Notes: a model not told the origin generated them from the letters alone. 55,926 bases of DNA from Planctomycetota bacterium (GCA_023954375.1 JAMLIC010000059.1:1-55926); one strand, 5' to 3'; positions 17,969-26,993 are shown, counted from the stretch's first letter. Program-made: numbers and translations.

Positions 17969-19110
17969 GCCCCCCGGCCGGGCCGCGGCGAGTCCTCATG
18001 ACGACCGACACGGTCGGCGGCGTATGGACCTACGCGCTCGGCCTGAGCGCGGAGCTCTGCGCGCGCGGCGTCGAGGTGCTCCTCGTCGCGGCCGGCGACG
18101 AGCCCGACGCCGCCCAGCGGGCCGACGCGGCGGCGATCCGCGGCCTCGAGCTCCGCGCGGTCGGCGGGCGGCTCGAGTGGATGCCCGCCCCGTGGGTCGA
18201 CGTCGACCGCACGGGCGAGCGGCTGCTCGAGCTCGCGGCCGCGTTCGAGCCCGACCTCGTGCACCTCGACGACTACTCGCACGGCGCGCTCCCCTGGCCG
18301 GCGCCGGTCGTCGTCGTCGGCCACTCGTGCGTCGCGTCGTGGTTCGAGGCGGTGCGCGGGCACGCGCCGCCGCCCGACTGGGCCGAGTACCGCCGGCGCG
18401 TGCGGGCCGGCCTCGCCGGCGCCGACCTCGTCGTCGCGCCGACGGCGGCCATGCTCGAGGCGCTCGCGCGCCACCACGGCCCGCTCCCGCGCAGCCGCGT
18501 GATCCCGAACGGCGCCCGTCCGGAGCGGTTCCCGCCCGGCGGCAAGCAGCCGCTCATCTTCTCCGCCGGCCGGCTGTGGGACGAGGCCAAGAACGTGGCC
18601 GCGCTCGTGCGCGTGGCGCCGCACCTCCCCTGGCCGGTGGTCGTCGCCGGGGCGCCGGCGCTCGACGCGGGCGGCGCCCCCGTGCCCCTGCCCGGCGTCA
18701 GGGCGCTCGGGCGCATCCCGCAGGCCGAGGTGGCTGCCTGGCTCGGGCGGGCGTCGATCTACGCCCTGCCCGCGCGCTACGAGCCGTTCGGCCTCTCGGC
18801 GCTCGAGGCGGCGCTCGCCGGCTGCGCCCTGGTCCTGGGCGACATCCCGTCGTTGCGCGAGGTGTGGGGCGACGCGGCGACGTTCGTCGCGCCCGACGAC
18901 GACGGGGCGCTCGAGGCGGCCCTGCGCCGCCTCGTCGGCGACCCGACGTTCCGCCGCAGCGCGGCGCTGGCCGCGCGCGCGCGAGCCCTCGCGCTCGGCG
19001 CGGAGCGGGCCGCGGCCCGCTACCTCGCCACCTACCGCGAGCTGCTCGGCCGCGAGCTCTCGCACCGGGCGCGCGCCCGCGCCGGCCGCCGCGTCCTCCG
19101 GAGGGCCTGA
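17965..19110 (+). CDS. GT4-family glycosyltransferase
   Basis: This 381-aa GT-B enzyme has the N-terminal acceptor-domain pattern TDTVGGVWTYALGLSAEL and the C-terminal donor-site motif YEPFGLSALEAALAGCA, the E-x7-E signature of GT4. It should transfer a hexose or similar residue from a nucleotide sugar in the cytoplasm. The GTG at 17965 overlaps the preceding stop by 4 nt, and the next gene starts 1 nt after its stop. A GT4 enzyme alongside four CgeB-like enzymes points to a chain with several different residues. Confidence 0.9.
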   Translation: MSPPAGPRRVLMTTDTVGGVWTYALGLSAELCARGVEVLLVAAGDEPDAAQRADAAAIRGLELRAVGGRLEWMPAPWVDVDRTGERLLELAAAFEPDLVHLDDYSHGALPWPAPVVVVGHSCVASWFEAVRGHAPPPDWAEYRRRVRAGLAGADLVVAPTAAMLEALARHHGPLPRSRVIPNGARPERFPPGGKQPLIFSAGRLWDEAKNVAALVRVAPHLPWPVVVAGAPALDAGGAPVPLPGVRALGRIPQAEVAAWLGRASIYALPARYEPFGLSALEAALAGCALVLGDIPSLREVWGDAATFVAPDDDGALEAALRRLVGDPTFRRSAALAARARALALGAERAAARYLATYRELLGRELSHRARARAGRRVLRRA

Positions 19111-19111
19111 C

Positions 19112-20215
19112 GTGCGCTTCGTCCTCTTCTACCACTCGCTCGTCTCGGACTGGAACCACGGCAACGCGCACTTCCTCCGCGGGGTCGCGCGCGAGCTCGT
19201 CGCGCGCGGCCACGAGGTGCGCGTCCTCGAGCCGGCGGACGGCTGGAGCCGCCGGCAGCTCCTCGCCGACCAGGGGCCCGCGGCGCTCGAGCGCTTCACG
19301 CGCGACTTCCCCGACCTGTCGTCCGGGACCTACGACCTCGCCTCGCTCGACCTCCCGGCCGCGCTCGACGGCGCCGACGTCGTCATGGTCCACGAGTGGA
19401 GCGAGCCGGAGCTCGTGCGGCGCGTCGGCGCCCACCGCGCCGGCGGCGGCCGCTACGCGCTCCTGTTCCACGACACCCACCACCGCTCGGTGACCGCGCC
19501 CGAGGAGCTGGCGCGGTTCGACCTGCGGCACTACGACGCGGTGCTCGCCTTCGGCGAGGTGATCCGCGCCCGCTACGCCCGCCGCGGCTGCCAGGCCTTC
19601 ACCTGGCACGAGGCCGCCGACGCGCGCCTGTTCCGCCCGCTGCCCGGGGTCGCGCGGACCGGCGACCTCGTGTGGGTCGGCAACTGGGGCGACGAGGAGC
19701 GCACGGCCGAGCTGCACGAGTTCCTCCTGCGACCCATCCGGGCGCTGGGCCTGCGCGCGACCGTCCACGGGGTCCGTTACCCGCCGGAGGCGCTCGCCGC
19801 CCTCGCGGCGGCCGGCATCGAGCACGGGGGCTGGCTCCCCAACGCCGACGTGCCGCGGGCCTTCGCCCGCCACCGGGTGACCGTGCACGTCCCCCGGCGG
19901 CCGTACGTGGAGGCCCTCCCCGGCGTCCCCACGATCCGGGTGTTCGAGGCCCTCGCCTGCGGCGTCCCCCTCGTCTGCGCGCCCTGGCGCGACGTGGAGG
20001 GGCTGTTCCGCCCGGGCGAGGACTTCCTCGTGGCGCGCTCGGGCGACGACATGGCCCGGCGTCTGCGTGAGCTCCTCGCCGACCCGGCGCACGCCGCGGC
20101 CGTCGCCGGCTCGGGCCGCGAGACGGTCCTGGCGCGCCACACGTGCGCGCACCGGGTCGACGAGCTGCTCGGGCTCCTGGCCCGGCTGGGCGCGGAGGCC
20201 CGGACCCCCACATGA
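19112..20215 (+). CDS. CgeB-like glycosyltransferase 1
   Basis: This 367-aa protein opens with RFVLFYHSLVSDWNHGNAHF and ends with a GT-B donor domain (VPTIRVFEALACGVPLVCAPW, FRPGEDFLVA). That is the architecture of CgeB/DUF3880-type glycosyltransferases, known from Bacillus spore-coat polysaccharide modification. The N-terminal NHGNAHF corresponds to the NGHAT motif of the paralogues at 21440 and 24263. GTG start at 19112; its stop overlaps the next start by ATGA. Confidence 0.87.
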   Translation: MRFVLFYHSLVSDWNHGNAHFLRGVARELVARGHEVRVLEPADGWSRRQLLADQGPAALERFTRDFPDLSSGTYDLASLDLPAALDGADVVMVHEWSEPELVRRVGAHRAGGGRYALLFHDTHHRSVTAPEELARFDLRHYDAVLAFGEVIRARYARRGCQAFTWHEAADARLFRPLPGVARTGDLVWVGNWGDEERTAELHEFLLRPIRALGLRATVHGVRYPPEALAALAAAGIEHGGWLPNADVPRAFARHRVTVHVPRRPYVEALPGVPTIRVFEALACGVPLVCAPWRDVEGLFRPGEDFLVARSGDDMARRLRELLADPAHAAAVAGSGRETVLARHTCAHRVDELLGLLARLGAEARTPT

Positions 20216-21312
20216 CCCGACCGCTGACGATCTCCTTCTTCGGGTCGAGCCTCGTCTCCGCCTTCTGGAACGGCGCCGCGACCTACTACCGCGGGGTCAT
20301 CCGCGCCCTGGCCGCGCGCGGGCACCGCGTGACCTTCTACGAGCCCGACGCCTACGAGCGGCAGCGGCACCGGGACATCCCCGACCCGGACTGGTGCCGC
20401 GTGGTCGTCTACGCGCCGACGGCGGCCGACCTCGACCGCTGCCTCGACGAGGGGGCCCGCGCCGACCTCGTCGTCAAGGCCAGCGGCGTCGGCGTCCTCG
20501 ACCGCGAGCTCGAGGCGGGCGTCCTGGCGCACCGCCGGCCCGGGACGCTCGTGGCCTTCTGGGACGTCGACGCCCCGGCGACGCTCGAGCGGGTGGAGGG
20601 CGACGCGCGCGACCCCTTCCGCGCCCTGATCCCGCGCTACGACGTCGTCTTCACCTACGGGGGCGGCCCGCCGGTGGTGCGCGCCTACGAGGCGCTCGGC
20701 GCGCGGCGCTGCGCGCCCGTCTACAACGCGCTCGACCCGACGACGCACCACCCCGCCCCGCCTCGCAAGGACTGGGCGGCCGACCTGTCGCTCCTCGCCA
20801 ACCGCCTCCCCGACCGCGAGCGCCGGGTCGACGAGTTCTTCGCCCGCGCCGCCGCGCTCGCGCCGGACCGCGCCTTCCTCCTCGGCGGCGCCGGCTGGGA
20901 GGACAAGCCCCTGCCCGTCAACGTGCGCAAGGTCGGCCACGTCTACACGCGCGACCACAACGCGTTCAACTGCAGCGCGCGGGCGGTGCTCAACGTCGCC
21001 CGCGACAGCATGGCCCGCGCGGGCTGGTCGCCCGCCACGCGGGTGTTCGAGGCCGCCGGCGCCGGCGCCTGCCTGATCACCGACGCCTGGGAGGGGCTCG
21101 ACGACTTCCTGGCGCCCGGCCGCGAGGTGCTCGTGGCCCGCGACGGCGAGGAGGTCGCCCGACACCTGCGCGACCTGTCGAACGCCGACGCCGCCGCGAT
21201 CGGCGCCGCCGCGCGCGCGCGGGTCCTGGCCGAGCACACCTACGACCACCGGGCGCGCGAGGTGGAGCGCGTGCTCGAGGGCGGCGGCGAGGGGTGGAGG
21301 CGGTCGGCGTGA
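20212..21312 (+). CDS. CgeB-like glycosyltransferase 2
   Basis: This 366-aa paralogue begins ISFFGSSLVSAFWNGAATYY, in which NGAATYYRG replaces the NGHAT-type motif. It has FTYGGGPPVVRAYEALGA in the middle and VNVARDSMARAGWSPATRVF plus GREVLVARDGEEV in the donor domain. The conserved R(D/E)xMARAGWSP element is shared with the protein at 21440. It starts with an ATG overlapping the previous stop. It is followed by a 127-bp spacer containing a long hairpin, the only large gap inside the late part of the cluster. Confidence 0.87.
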   Translation: MTRPLTISFFGSSLVSAFWNGAATYYRGVIRALAARGHRVTFYEPDAYERQRHRDIPDPDWCRVVVYAPTAADLDRCLDEGARADLVVKASGVGVLDRELEAGVLAHRRPGTLVAFWDVDAPATLERVEGDARDPFRALIPRYDVVFTYGGGPPVVRAYEALGARRCAPVYNALDPTTHHPAPPRKDWAADLSLLANRLPDRERRVDEFFARAAALAPDRAFLLGGAGWEDKPLPVNVRKVGHVYTRDHNAFNCSARAVLNVARDSMARAGWSPATRVFEAAGAGACLITDAWEGLDDFLAPGREVLVARDGEEVARHLRDLSNADAAAIGAAARARVLAEHTYDHRAREVERVLEGGGEGWRRSA

Positions 21313-21331
21313 AGCGTGCTGGCCAGAGACC

Positions 21332-21417
21332 GGGACACGGAGGCAACGAAGCAGGAACGGAGGACACGGAGGGCGCCCTCCGTGCCCTCCCTCCGACCTC
21401 CGTGGCCTCCGTGTCCC
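21332..21417. repeat. GGACACGGAGG inverted-repeat hairpin inside the cluster
   Basis: A perfect 13-bp stem pairs GGGACACGGAGGC (21332-21344) with its complement at 21405-21417. It encloses a second perfect palindrome, ACGGAGGGC/GCCCTCCGT (21366-21383). The GGACACGGAGG motif recurs at 44725-44804. It sits between two CgeB-like genes and could attenuate transcription or stabilise mRNA segments. Confidence 0.75.
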
Positions 21418-21439
21418 ATATGTGCCCAGGACGATAGTC

Positions 21440-22507
21440 ATGCGCTTCGTCTTCCTCGGCCTGTCGATCACCTCCTCCTGGGGCAACGGCCACGCGACCA
21501 CCTACCGCGGGCTGGTGCGCGAGCTGACGCGCCTCGGGCACGAGGTGCTGTTCCTCGAGCGCGACGCCCCCTGGTACGCGGACAACCGCGACCTGCCGGC
21601 GCCGCCGTGGGGGACGACGCGCCTCTACGCCGACCTCGCGGCCCTGCGCGACGGCTGGCGCGACGCCGTGCGCGGCGCCGACGTGGTGATCGTCGGCTCC
21701 TACGTGCCCGAGGGGGCCGAGGCGCTGCGCTGGGTGCTCGAGGAGGCGCGCGGGCTCGTCGCGTTCTATGACATCGACACCCCCGTCACCCTGGCGCGGC
21801 TCGCCCGCGGCGACCTCGACTACCTCGCCGCCGACCTGATCCCCGGGCTCGACCTCTACCTGTCGTTCACCGGCGGGCCGGTGCTGCGCCGGATCGAGCA
21901 GGAGCTGGGCGCGCCGTGCGCGCGGGCGCTCTACTGCTCGGCCGACCCGGACGTCTACCACCCGCGCCCCGGCGCGCCGACGTGGGACCTGGGCTACCTC
22001 GGCACCTACAGCCCCGACCGCCAGCCGAAGGTGGAGGCGCTCCTGTGCGCGCCGGCGCGGGCCCTCGCCGGGCGCCGCTTCGTCGTCGCGGGGCCGCAGT
22101 ACCCGGCGGACGTCCGCTGGCCGGCGAACGTCGAGCGGCTCGAGCACCTGCCGCCGCCGGAGCACCGGGCGTTCTACAACGCGCAGCGCTTCACGCTCAA
22201 CGTGACCCGCGAGGACATGGCCCGCGCCGGCTGGTCGCCCTCGGTGCGCCTGTTCGAGGCGGCCGCCTGCGGGACGGCGATCATCAGCGACCGGTGGGAC
22301 GGGCTCGACGAGCTGTTCCTCCCGGGCGAGGAGGTCCTCCTCGCCGACGGGCCCGACGACGTCGAGCGCGCCCTGCGCGACCTCCCCGAGGTGGGCCGCC
22401 GGCGGCTCGGCGCCCGGGCGCGGGAGCGCGTGCTCGCCGCCCACACCGCCGCCCATCGCGCCCTCGAGCTCGAGGGCCACGTCCGCGAGGTGCAGGCGTG
22501 GAGCTGA
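21440..22507 (+). CDS. CgeB-like glycosyltransferase 3
   Basis: This 355-aa protein starts MRFVFLGLSITSSWGNGHAT and has FLERDAPWYADNRDL, FYDIDTPVTLARL, LGYLGTYSPDRQ and TREDMARAGWSPSVRLFEAA. Very similar blocks occur in the protein at 24263, so these two are the closest pair among the four CgeB-like paralogues. I chose the ATG at 21440 because it matches the paralogue N termini; another ATG lies 18 nt upstream. Cytoplasmic GT-B enzyme; donor and acceptor unknown. Confidence 0.87.
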   Translation: MRFVFLGLSITSSWGNGHATTYRGLVRELTRLGHEVLFLERDAPWYADNRDLPAPPWGTTRLYADLAALRDGWRDAVRGADVVIVGSYVPEGAEALRWVLEEARGLVAFYDIDTPVTLARLARGDLDYLAADLIPGLDLYLSFTGGPVLRRIEQELGAPCARALYCSADPDVYHPRPGAPTWDLGYLGTYSPDRQPKVEALLCAPARALAGRRFVVAGPQYPADVRWPANVERLEHLPPPEHRAFYNAQRFTLNVTREDMARAGWSPSVRLFEAAACGTAIISDRWDGLDELFLPGEEVLLADGPDDVERALRDLPEVGRRRLGARARERVLAAHTAAHRALELEGHVREVQAWS

Positions 22508-23301
22508 GGCGGACGCTGCAGTCGCCGGGCAACGCCGCGGCCGCCGGGGTCCGCGCGCTGGGGCCGTGGTTCCACAACCTGCACCTGCCCGACGGCACCC
22601 AGACCGCCCCCGACCACCCGCTCGGCGACTTCCCGGCGTTCAAGTGGCGCGACATCGCGCCCCTCCTGCCCGCCGACCTCCAAGGCAAGCGCGTCCTCGA
22701 CGTCGGCTGCAACGCCGGGTTCTACAGCTTCGAGCTGGCGCGCCGCGGCGCCCACGTGCTCGGCCTCGACGTGTCCGACCACTACCTGCGCCAGGCGGAG
22801 TGGGCCCGCGCGCGCTTCGGCCTCGAGGACCGCGTGCGCCTCGAGCGCAGGCAGGTCTACCAGCTCGCCGGGCGCCCCGAGCGCTTCGACCTCGTCCTGT
22901 TCATGGGCGTCTTCTACCACCTGCGCTACCCGCTGCTGGCGCTCGACATCGTCGCGCGCCACGCGGACGACCTGCTCGTCTTCCAGTCGATGTCGCTGCC
23001 GGGGGACGAGGTGGTCGGGGACACGCGGGGGCTCGGGCTCGACGACCGCGGCCGCCTGTCCGCGCCGGGCTGGCCGCGCCTGGCGTTCATCGAGCACGAC
23101 CTGGCCGGCGACCCGACGAACTGGTGGCTGCCGAACCGGGCCTGCGTCGAGGCGCTCCTGCGCGACGTCGGCTTCGAGGTGATCGCCCGCCCGCACGACG
23201 AGACCTACCTGGCGCGCCGCGCCGGGCGGCGCGACGACGGCCCGCTCGCCCGGCAGCGCGACGACGAGCTCCGGGCCGCCTGCGGCCGGGAGGCGCCGTG
23301 A
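22498..23301 (+). CDS. SAM-dependent methyltransferase, TIGR04290/CmoB-like type
   Basis: This 267-aa protein has the class I methyltransferase motif VLDVGCNAGFYSFELA (about residue 66), GLDVSDHYLRQAEWA and FMGVFYHLRYPLLALD, a CmoB-like pattern. The N-terminal WFHNLHLPDGTQTAPDH and PLGDFPAFKWRDI match what I remember of the methyltransferase family TIGR04290, found in glycosyltransferase-rich clusters. The reaction is unknown; O-methylation of a sugar or cyclitol is the simplest guess. The GTG at 22498 lies 10 nt inside the preceding gene, and its stop overlaps the next GTG. Confidence 0.87.
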   Translation: MELRRTLQSPGNAAAAGVRALGPWFHNLHLPDGTQTAPDHPLGDFPAFKWRDIAPLLPADLQGKRVLDVGCNAGFYSFELARRGAHVLGLDVSDHYLRQAEWARARFGLEDRVRLERRQVYQLAGRPERFDLVLFMGVFYHLRYPLLALDIVARHADDLLVFQSMSLPGDEVVGDTRGLGLDDRGRLSAPGWPRLAFIEHDLAGDPTNWWLPNRACVEALLRDVGFEVIARPHDETYLARRAGRRDDGPLARQRDDELRAACGREAP

Positions 23302-24266
23302 TCGAGCGCGTGGCGATCGACCCGCCGGCCCTCGCGGCCCCGCTGGCCGCCGCCCTCGCCCCCGAGCTCCCCGCCCGGCGCGTGGGGCCGGCGGTCGAGC
23401 CGCCGCTCGGCGTGCGCGCCTACCACACCGACCTGGCGCGCTGGGCGGACCCCGCGTGGGACCCCGGGCCGCTCGACTGGGCGCTCGGCGACCACGCCTG
23501 GAACGAGCCCGTGTGGCTGCGCGTGCGCGTCCCGTCGCGCGGGGCGCCGGCGCGCCTGGCCCCGCTGCTCGAGCGGGCGCTGACGCGCCTCCAGCGGTTC
23601 ATCGACCGGCGCAACGACGTCAGCGGCGGCCCCTGGTTCGACCGCGTCCTGCGCCGCCACCGGGCGCTCCACGACCGGCGCCTGCCGCTCGTCCGCGCCG
23701 ACCACGACCACGCGGTCGACACGTGGCGCTGGGTCCTGCGCCTGCGACCGGACGCGAGCCTCGCCCTGCAGGCGGCGGCGCTGTTCCACGACGTCGAGCG
23801 CCTGAAGAGCGAGGCGCGCGCGCGCAAGGAGCACCTCGCGCCCGACTACGCCGCCTTCAAGACGGCCCACGCCCGCGCCGGGGCGGCCCTGGCCCGCCGC
23901 GCGCTGACGAGCGCCGGGCTCGACCCGGGCGCCGTCGCGCAGGTCGAGGCGCTGATCGCGGGCCACGAGCGGCCGGGCGAGCCGGACGACGAGGAGCGGG
24001 CGCTCCTGAACGACGCCGACGCGCTGTCGTTCTTCTCGCTCAACGCATCGGGCTTCCTCGACTACTACGGCCCGGACCACACGCGCGCCAAGGTCGCCTA
24101 CACGCTCGGGCGCCTGCGCCCGGCGCAGCGCTGGCGGCTCGGGCGGCTGCACCTGCGCGCGGACGTCCTGGCGCTCGTGCGCGCGCAGGCGCCGGAGGTG
24201 GCGCGCCCCGGCGGGCCGCAGGGTCGCGACGACAGGGAGGGGCACTCGAGAAGGAGCAGCGCGTGA
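23298..24266 (+). CDS. HD-domain-like hydrolase
   Basis: The 322-aa protein has an HD-type metal site: DHDHAVDTWRWVLRL (about residue 135), AALFHDVERL (HD about 163), the later IAGHERPGEP, and LLNDADALSFFSLN (terminal Asp). The HD superfamily hydrolyses phosphate esters such as nucleotides. The N-terminal 110 residues match nothing I know. Its GTG overlaps the methyltransferase stop and its own stop overlaps the next CgeB gene, so it is firmly inside the operon. A phosphohydrolase step on a phosphorylated intermediate is possible but unproven. Confidence 0.72.
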   Translation: MIERVAIDPPALAAPLAAALAPELPARRVGPAVEPPLGVRAYHTDLARWADPAWDPGPLDWALGDHAWNEPVWLRVRVPSRGAPARLAPLLERALTRLQRFIDRRNDVSGGPWFDRVLRRHRALHDRRLPLVRADHDHAVDTWRWVLRLRPDASLALQAAALFHDVERLKSEARARKEHLAPDYAAFKTAHARAGAALARRALTSAGLDPGAVAQVEALIAGHERPGEPDDEERALLNDADALSFFSLNASGFLDYYGPDHTRAKVAYTLGRLRPAQRWRLGRLHLRADVLALVRAQAPEVARPGGPQGRDDREGHSRRSSA

Positions 24267-25345
24267 AGCTGGTCGTCTTCGGCCTGTCGGTCAGCTCCTC
24301 CTGGGGCAACGGGCACGCGACGCTCTGGCGCGGGCTCATCGCGGCCCTCGCCGCGAGCGGGCACCGGGTCGTCTTCTTCGAGCGGGACGCGCCCTGGTAC
24401 GCGCAGCACCGGGACCTCGCGGGCGACGTCCCCGGCCTCGACCTGGTGATCTACCGCGACTGGCGCGAGGCCCTGCCGCTGGCGCGCGCGCACCTCGCCG
24501 ACGCCGACGTCGGCATGGTGACGTCCTACTGCCACGACGGCGTCGCCGCGACCCGCGAGGTGCTGGGCAGCCGCGCGCGGCGCGCCTTCTACGACCTCGA
24601 CGCGCCGGTCACGCTCGAGCGCGTGCGCGCGGGCGCGCGCGTCCCCTGGCTCGGACCCGACGGCCTGCGCGGGTTCGACCTCGTCCTCAGCTACGCCGGC
24701 GGCGCGACCCTCGACGGCCTCCGGCGCCTCCTCGGGGCCCGCCGCGCCGCGCCGCTCTACGGGAGCGTCGACCCGTCGGTGCACGCGCCGGCCCCGCCGC
24801 GCGAGCACCTGCGGGCGGACCTCTCCTACCTCGGCACCTACGCCGCCGACCGGCAGGCGGCGCTCGAGGCGCTGTTCCTGGCCTGCGCGCGGCGGCGCCC
24901 CGAGCGGCGGTTCCTGATCGGCGGCTCGCAGTACCCGCCCGACTTCCCCTGGGGCCCGAACGTCCACTACGTGCGCCACGTCGCGCCGGCGGACCACGGC
25001 GCCTTCTACTGCTCGAGCGCGCTGACGCTCTCGGTGACCCGCCGCCCCATGGCGGAGGTCGGATGGTGCCCCTCGGGGCGGCTGTTCGAGGCCGCCGCCT
25101 GCGGCGCGGCGGTGCTCACCGACGCCTGGCCCGGGCTCGAGGCGTTCTTCCGCCCGGGCGAGGAGGTCCTCGTCGCGCGCACGACCGACGAGGCGCTGGC
25201 GGCGCTCGACACGCCGCCCCACGTGCTCTCGCGGATCGGCCGCGCCGCGCGGACGCGGGCGCTGCGCGACCACACCGCGGCGGCGCGGGCCAGGGAGCTC
25301 GTCGCGCTGCTCGAGTCGGCGCGGGGCCAGCGCGGGGCGGCCTGA
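24263..25345 (+). CDS. CgeB-like glycosyltransferase 4
   Basis: This 360-aa protein begins KLVVFGLSVSSSWGNGHAT, shares FFERDAPWYAQHRDL, FYDLDAPVTLERV and LSYLGTYAADRQ with the protein at 21440, and has FRPGEEVLVARTTDEA in the donor domain. The DMARAGWSP block is changed to RPMAEVGWCPSGRLF. It is the last of four CgeB-like genes. The GTG at 24263 overlaps the HD-like gene's stop. The next gene starts 1 nt after its stop. Confidence 0.87.
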   Translation: MKLVVFGLSVSSSWGNGHATLWRGLIAALAASGHRVVFFERDAPWYAQHRDLAGDVPGLDLVIYRDWREALPLARAHLADADVGMVTSYCHDGVAATREVLGSRARRAFYDLDAPVTLERVRAGARVPWLGPDGLRGFDLVLSYAGGATLDGLRRLLGARRAAPLYGSVDPSVHAPAPPREHLRADLSYLGTYAADRQAALEALFLACARRRPERRFLIGGSQYPPDFPWGPNVHYVRHVAPADHGAFYCSSALTLSVTRRPMAEVGWCPSGRLFEAAACGAAVLTDAWPGLEAFFRPGEEVLVARTTDEALAALDTPPHVLSRIGRAARTRALRDHTAAARARELVALLESARGQRGAA

Positions 25346-25346
25346 C

Positions 25347-26069
25347 GTGTGGGGCCTGATCCCGGCGGCGGGCCAGGGCACCCGCATCCAGCCGCTGGCC
25401 TTCAGCAAGGAGCTCCTGCCGCTCGGCAGCCGCCACGAGGGCGGCCGCGAGCGGCCGCGGGCCGTCAGCGAGCACCTCGTCGAGCGCATGCTCGCCGCCG
25501 GGGCGACCCGCCTGTGCTTCGTGATCTCGCCCGGCAAGGCGGACATCCTCGAGTACTACGGCGGCCGCTGGGGCGACGCCGACGTCGTCTACGCCGTGCA
25601 GCCGCGGCCTGAGGGGCTGTGCGACGCGCTGTTCCGGGCGCTGCCGGTCGTGCGCGACGACGACGAGGTCCTCGTCGGCCTGCCCGACACGATCTGGCTG
25701 CCGCACGACGGGCTCTGCCGCCTCCCGGCGGGCGCGGACCTGTCGCTCCTCCTCTTCCCGGTCGAGCGCCCCGAGCGGTTCGACGCCGTGCTCACCGACG
25801 ACGACGGGCGCGTGCTCGAGGTGCGGGTCAAGCGCGAGGACGCCGGGACGAGCTGGGTGTGGGGCGCGCTCCGCCTGCGCGGGGCGGTGCTCCGCGCGCT
25901 CCACGCGCTGTGGCTCGAGCGCCGCCCGCGCGACGAGTACCTGGGCACGCTCGTCAACGCGTGGCTCGCGCGCGGCGGCGTCGCCCGGGGCGTCCGCGCG
26001 GGAACGACCTACGTGGACGTGGGGACGCTGGACGGCTACCGCGAGGCCCAGCGGTTGCTCGCGGCGTGA
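25347..26069 (+). CDS. Sugar-1-phosphate nucleotidyltransferase
   Basis: This 240-aa protein has the nucleotidyltransferase signature LIPAAGQGTRIQPLAFSKELLPL (given here in part as GQGTRIQP and FSKELLPL), with GLPDTIW as the metal-binding Asp strand and ending VDVGTLDGYREAQRLL. It resembles RmlA/GlmU-type catalytic domains without the C-terminal beta-helix. It would charge a sugar-1-phosphate with NTP to give the donor used by the adjacent glycosyltransferases. GTG start; 33 bp before the glycosidase-like gene. Confidence 0.88.
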   Translation: MWGLIPAAGQGTRIQPLAFSKELLPLGSRHEGGRERPRAVSEHLVERMLAAGATRLCFVISPGKADILEYYGGRWGDADVVYAVQPRPEGLCDALFRALPVVRDDDEVLVGLPDTIWLPHDGLCRLPAGADLSLLLFPVERPERFDAVLTDDDGRVLEVRVKREDAGTSWVWGALRLRGAVLRALHALWLERRPRDEYLGTLVNAWLARGGVARGVRAGTTYVDVGTLDGYREAQRLLAA

Positions 26070-26102
26070 CGCCGGGTCGTCCCGCCCGGCCGAGGAGGTG
26101 CC

Positions 26103-26993
26103 GTGCCCGTCGAAGCCGTCATGCTGTGGAACGAGCCCAACAACCTCTCGCACTGGGACTTCGAGCTCGACCCCGAGTGGCGGAGCTTCGCCCACATGGC
26201 CCGGCTCGCCGGCGAGGCGATCCGGGCGGAGTCCTCGGTCACACGCGTCCTCGGGGGGATCTCCCCCATCGACCCGAGGTTCGTCGGGCGCATGGCCGAC
26301 CTGGGCGCGCTCGACGCGGTCGACGTGGTCGCCGTCCACGGCTTCCCGCTCGACTGGAACCACTGGCAGCTCCACCAGTGGCCGGAGCGGCTCGCCGAGG
26401 TGCGCGCCGTGACGCGGCACCCGGTGTGGGTCACCGAGGTCGGCGTCTCGACCTTCGGCGCCGAGGAGGTGCAGGAGTTCGGCCTGCGCCGCACGGCGGA
26501 GCTGCTCCTGGGCAAGGACGTCCCGCGCGTCCACTGGTACAGCCTGTTCGACCTGCCGCGCGCCTGGCCGGCGACGACGCGGCACAGGGAGGCGGAGGGC
26601 TCGTCCTACTACCGGCACTTCTACATGGGCCTCCTGCGCGAGGACGGCGCGCCCAAGCTGGCCCTGCGCCACTTCGCCGACTACACGCCGGAGCTGGGGA
26701 TCTGCCAGTGGCTCCACTTCGAGGACCACCGGCTCGACGACGCGGTCCGCTGGCTGAAGCGGCTCGGGGTCCAGCGGCTGCGCACCGGGCTCTCGTGGTC
26801 GGACAGCCTGCGGCCCGGGGCCGAGGCGTGGTTCGACCGGCAGATGCGCGCGCTCGAGCCGTTCGACGTGACGCTCACCTTCTGCTTCACGCCGGAGTCG
26901 CGCGGCGTGCGGCCGCACCACACGAGCCCGCCGCAGGCCCCCGAGGAGTTCGCCGCGTTCTGCGCGGCCATGACGCGCCGGTACGCGCGGTGA
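26103..26993 (+). CDS. GH39/beta-xylosidase-like protein
   Basis: The N terminus already carries WNEPNNLSHWDFE, the acid/base motif of GH39-like clan A hydrolases, and HPVWVTEVGVSTFG supplies the nucleophile Glu. The first beta strands that normally precede WNEPNN are missing. After about residue 200 a second unit begins (AVRWLKRLGVQRLRTGLSW, then FDVTLTFCFTP) that looks like the start of another TIM barrel and stops early. The 296-aa protein has no signal peptide, so it acts in the cytoplasm and may be a sugar-processing or binding enzyme, not a degradative secreted one. GTG at 26103 with GAGGAGG. Confidence 0.8.
   Translation: MPVEAVMLWNEPNNLSHWDFELDPEWRSFAHMARLAGEAIRAESSVTRVLGGISPIDPRFVGRMADLGALDAVDVVAVHGFPLDWNHWQLHQWPERLAEVRAVTRHPVWVTEVGVSTFGAEEVQEFGLRRTAELLLGKDVPRVHWYSLFDLPRAWPATTRHREAEGSSYYRHFYMGLLREDGAPKLALRHFADYTPELGICQWLHFEDHRLDDAVRWLKRLGVQRLRTGLSWSDSLRPGAEAWFDRQMRALEPFDVTLTFCFTPESRGVRPHHTSPPQAPEEFAAFCAAMTRRYAR

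Noticed and set aside
23298..24266. DUF4202 assignment for the HD-like protein
   Set aside because: The HD-like motifs are visible, but the DUF4202 N-terminal pattern I remember is not, so I keep the broader call.
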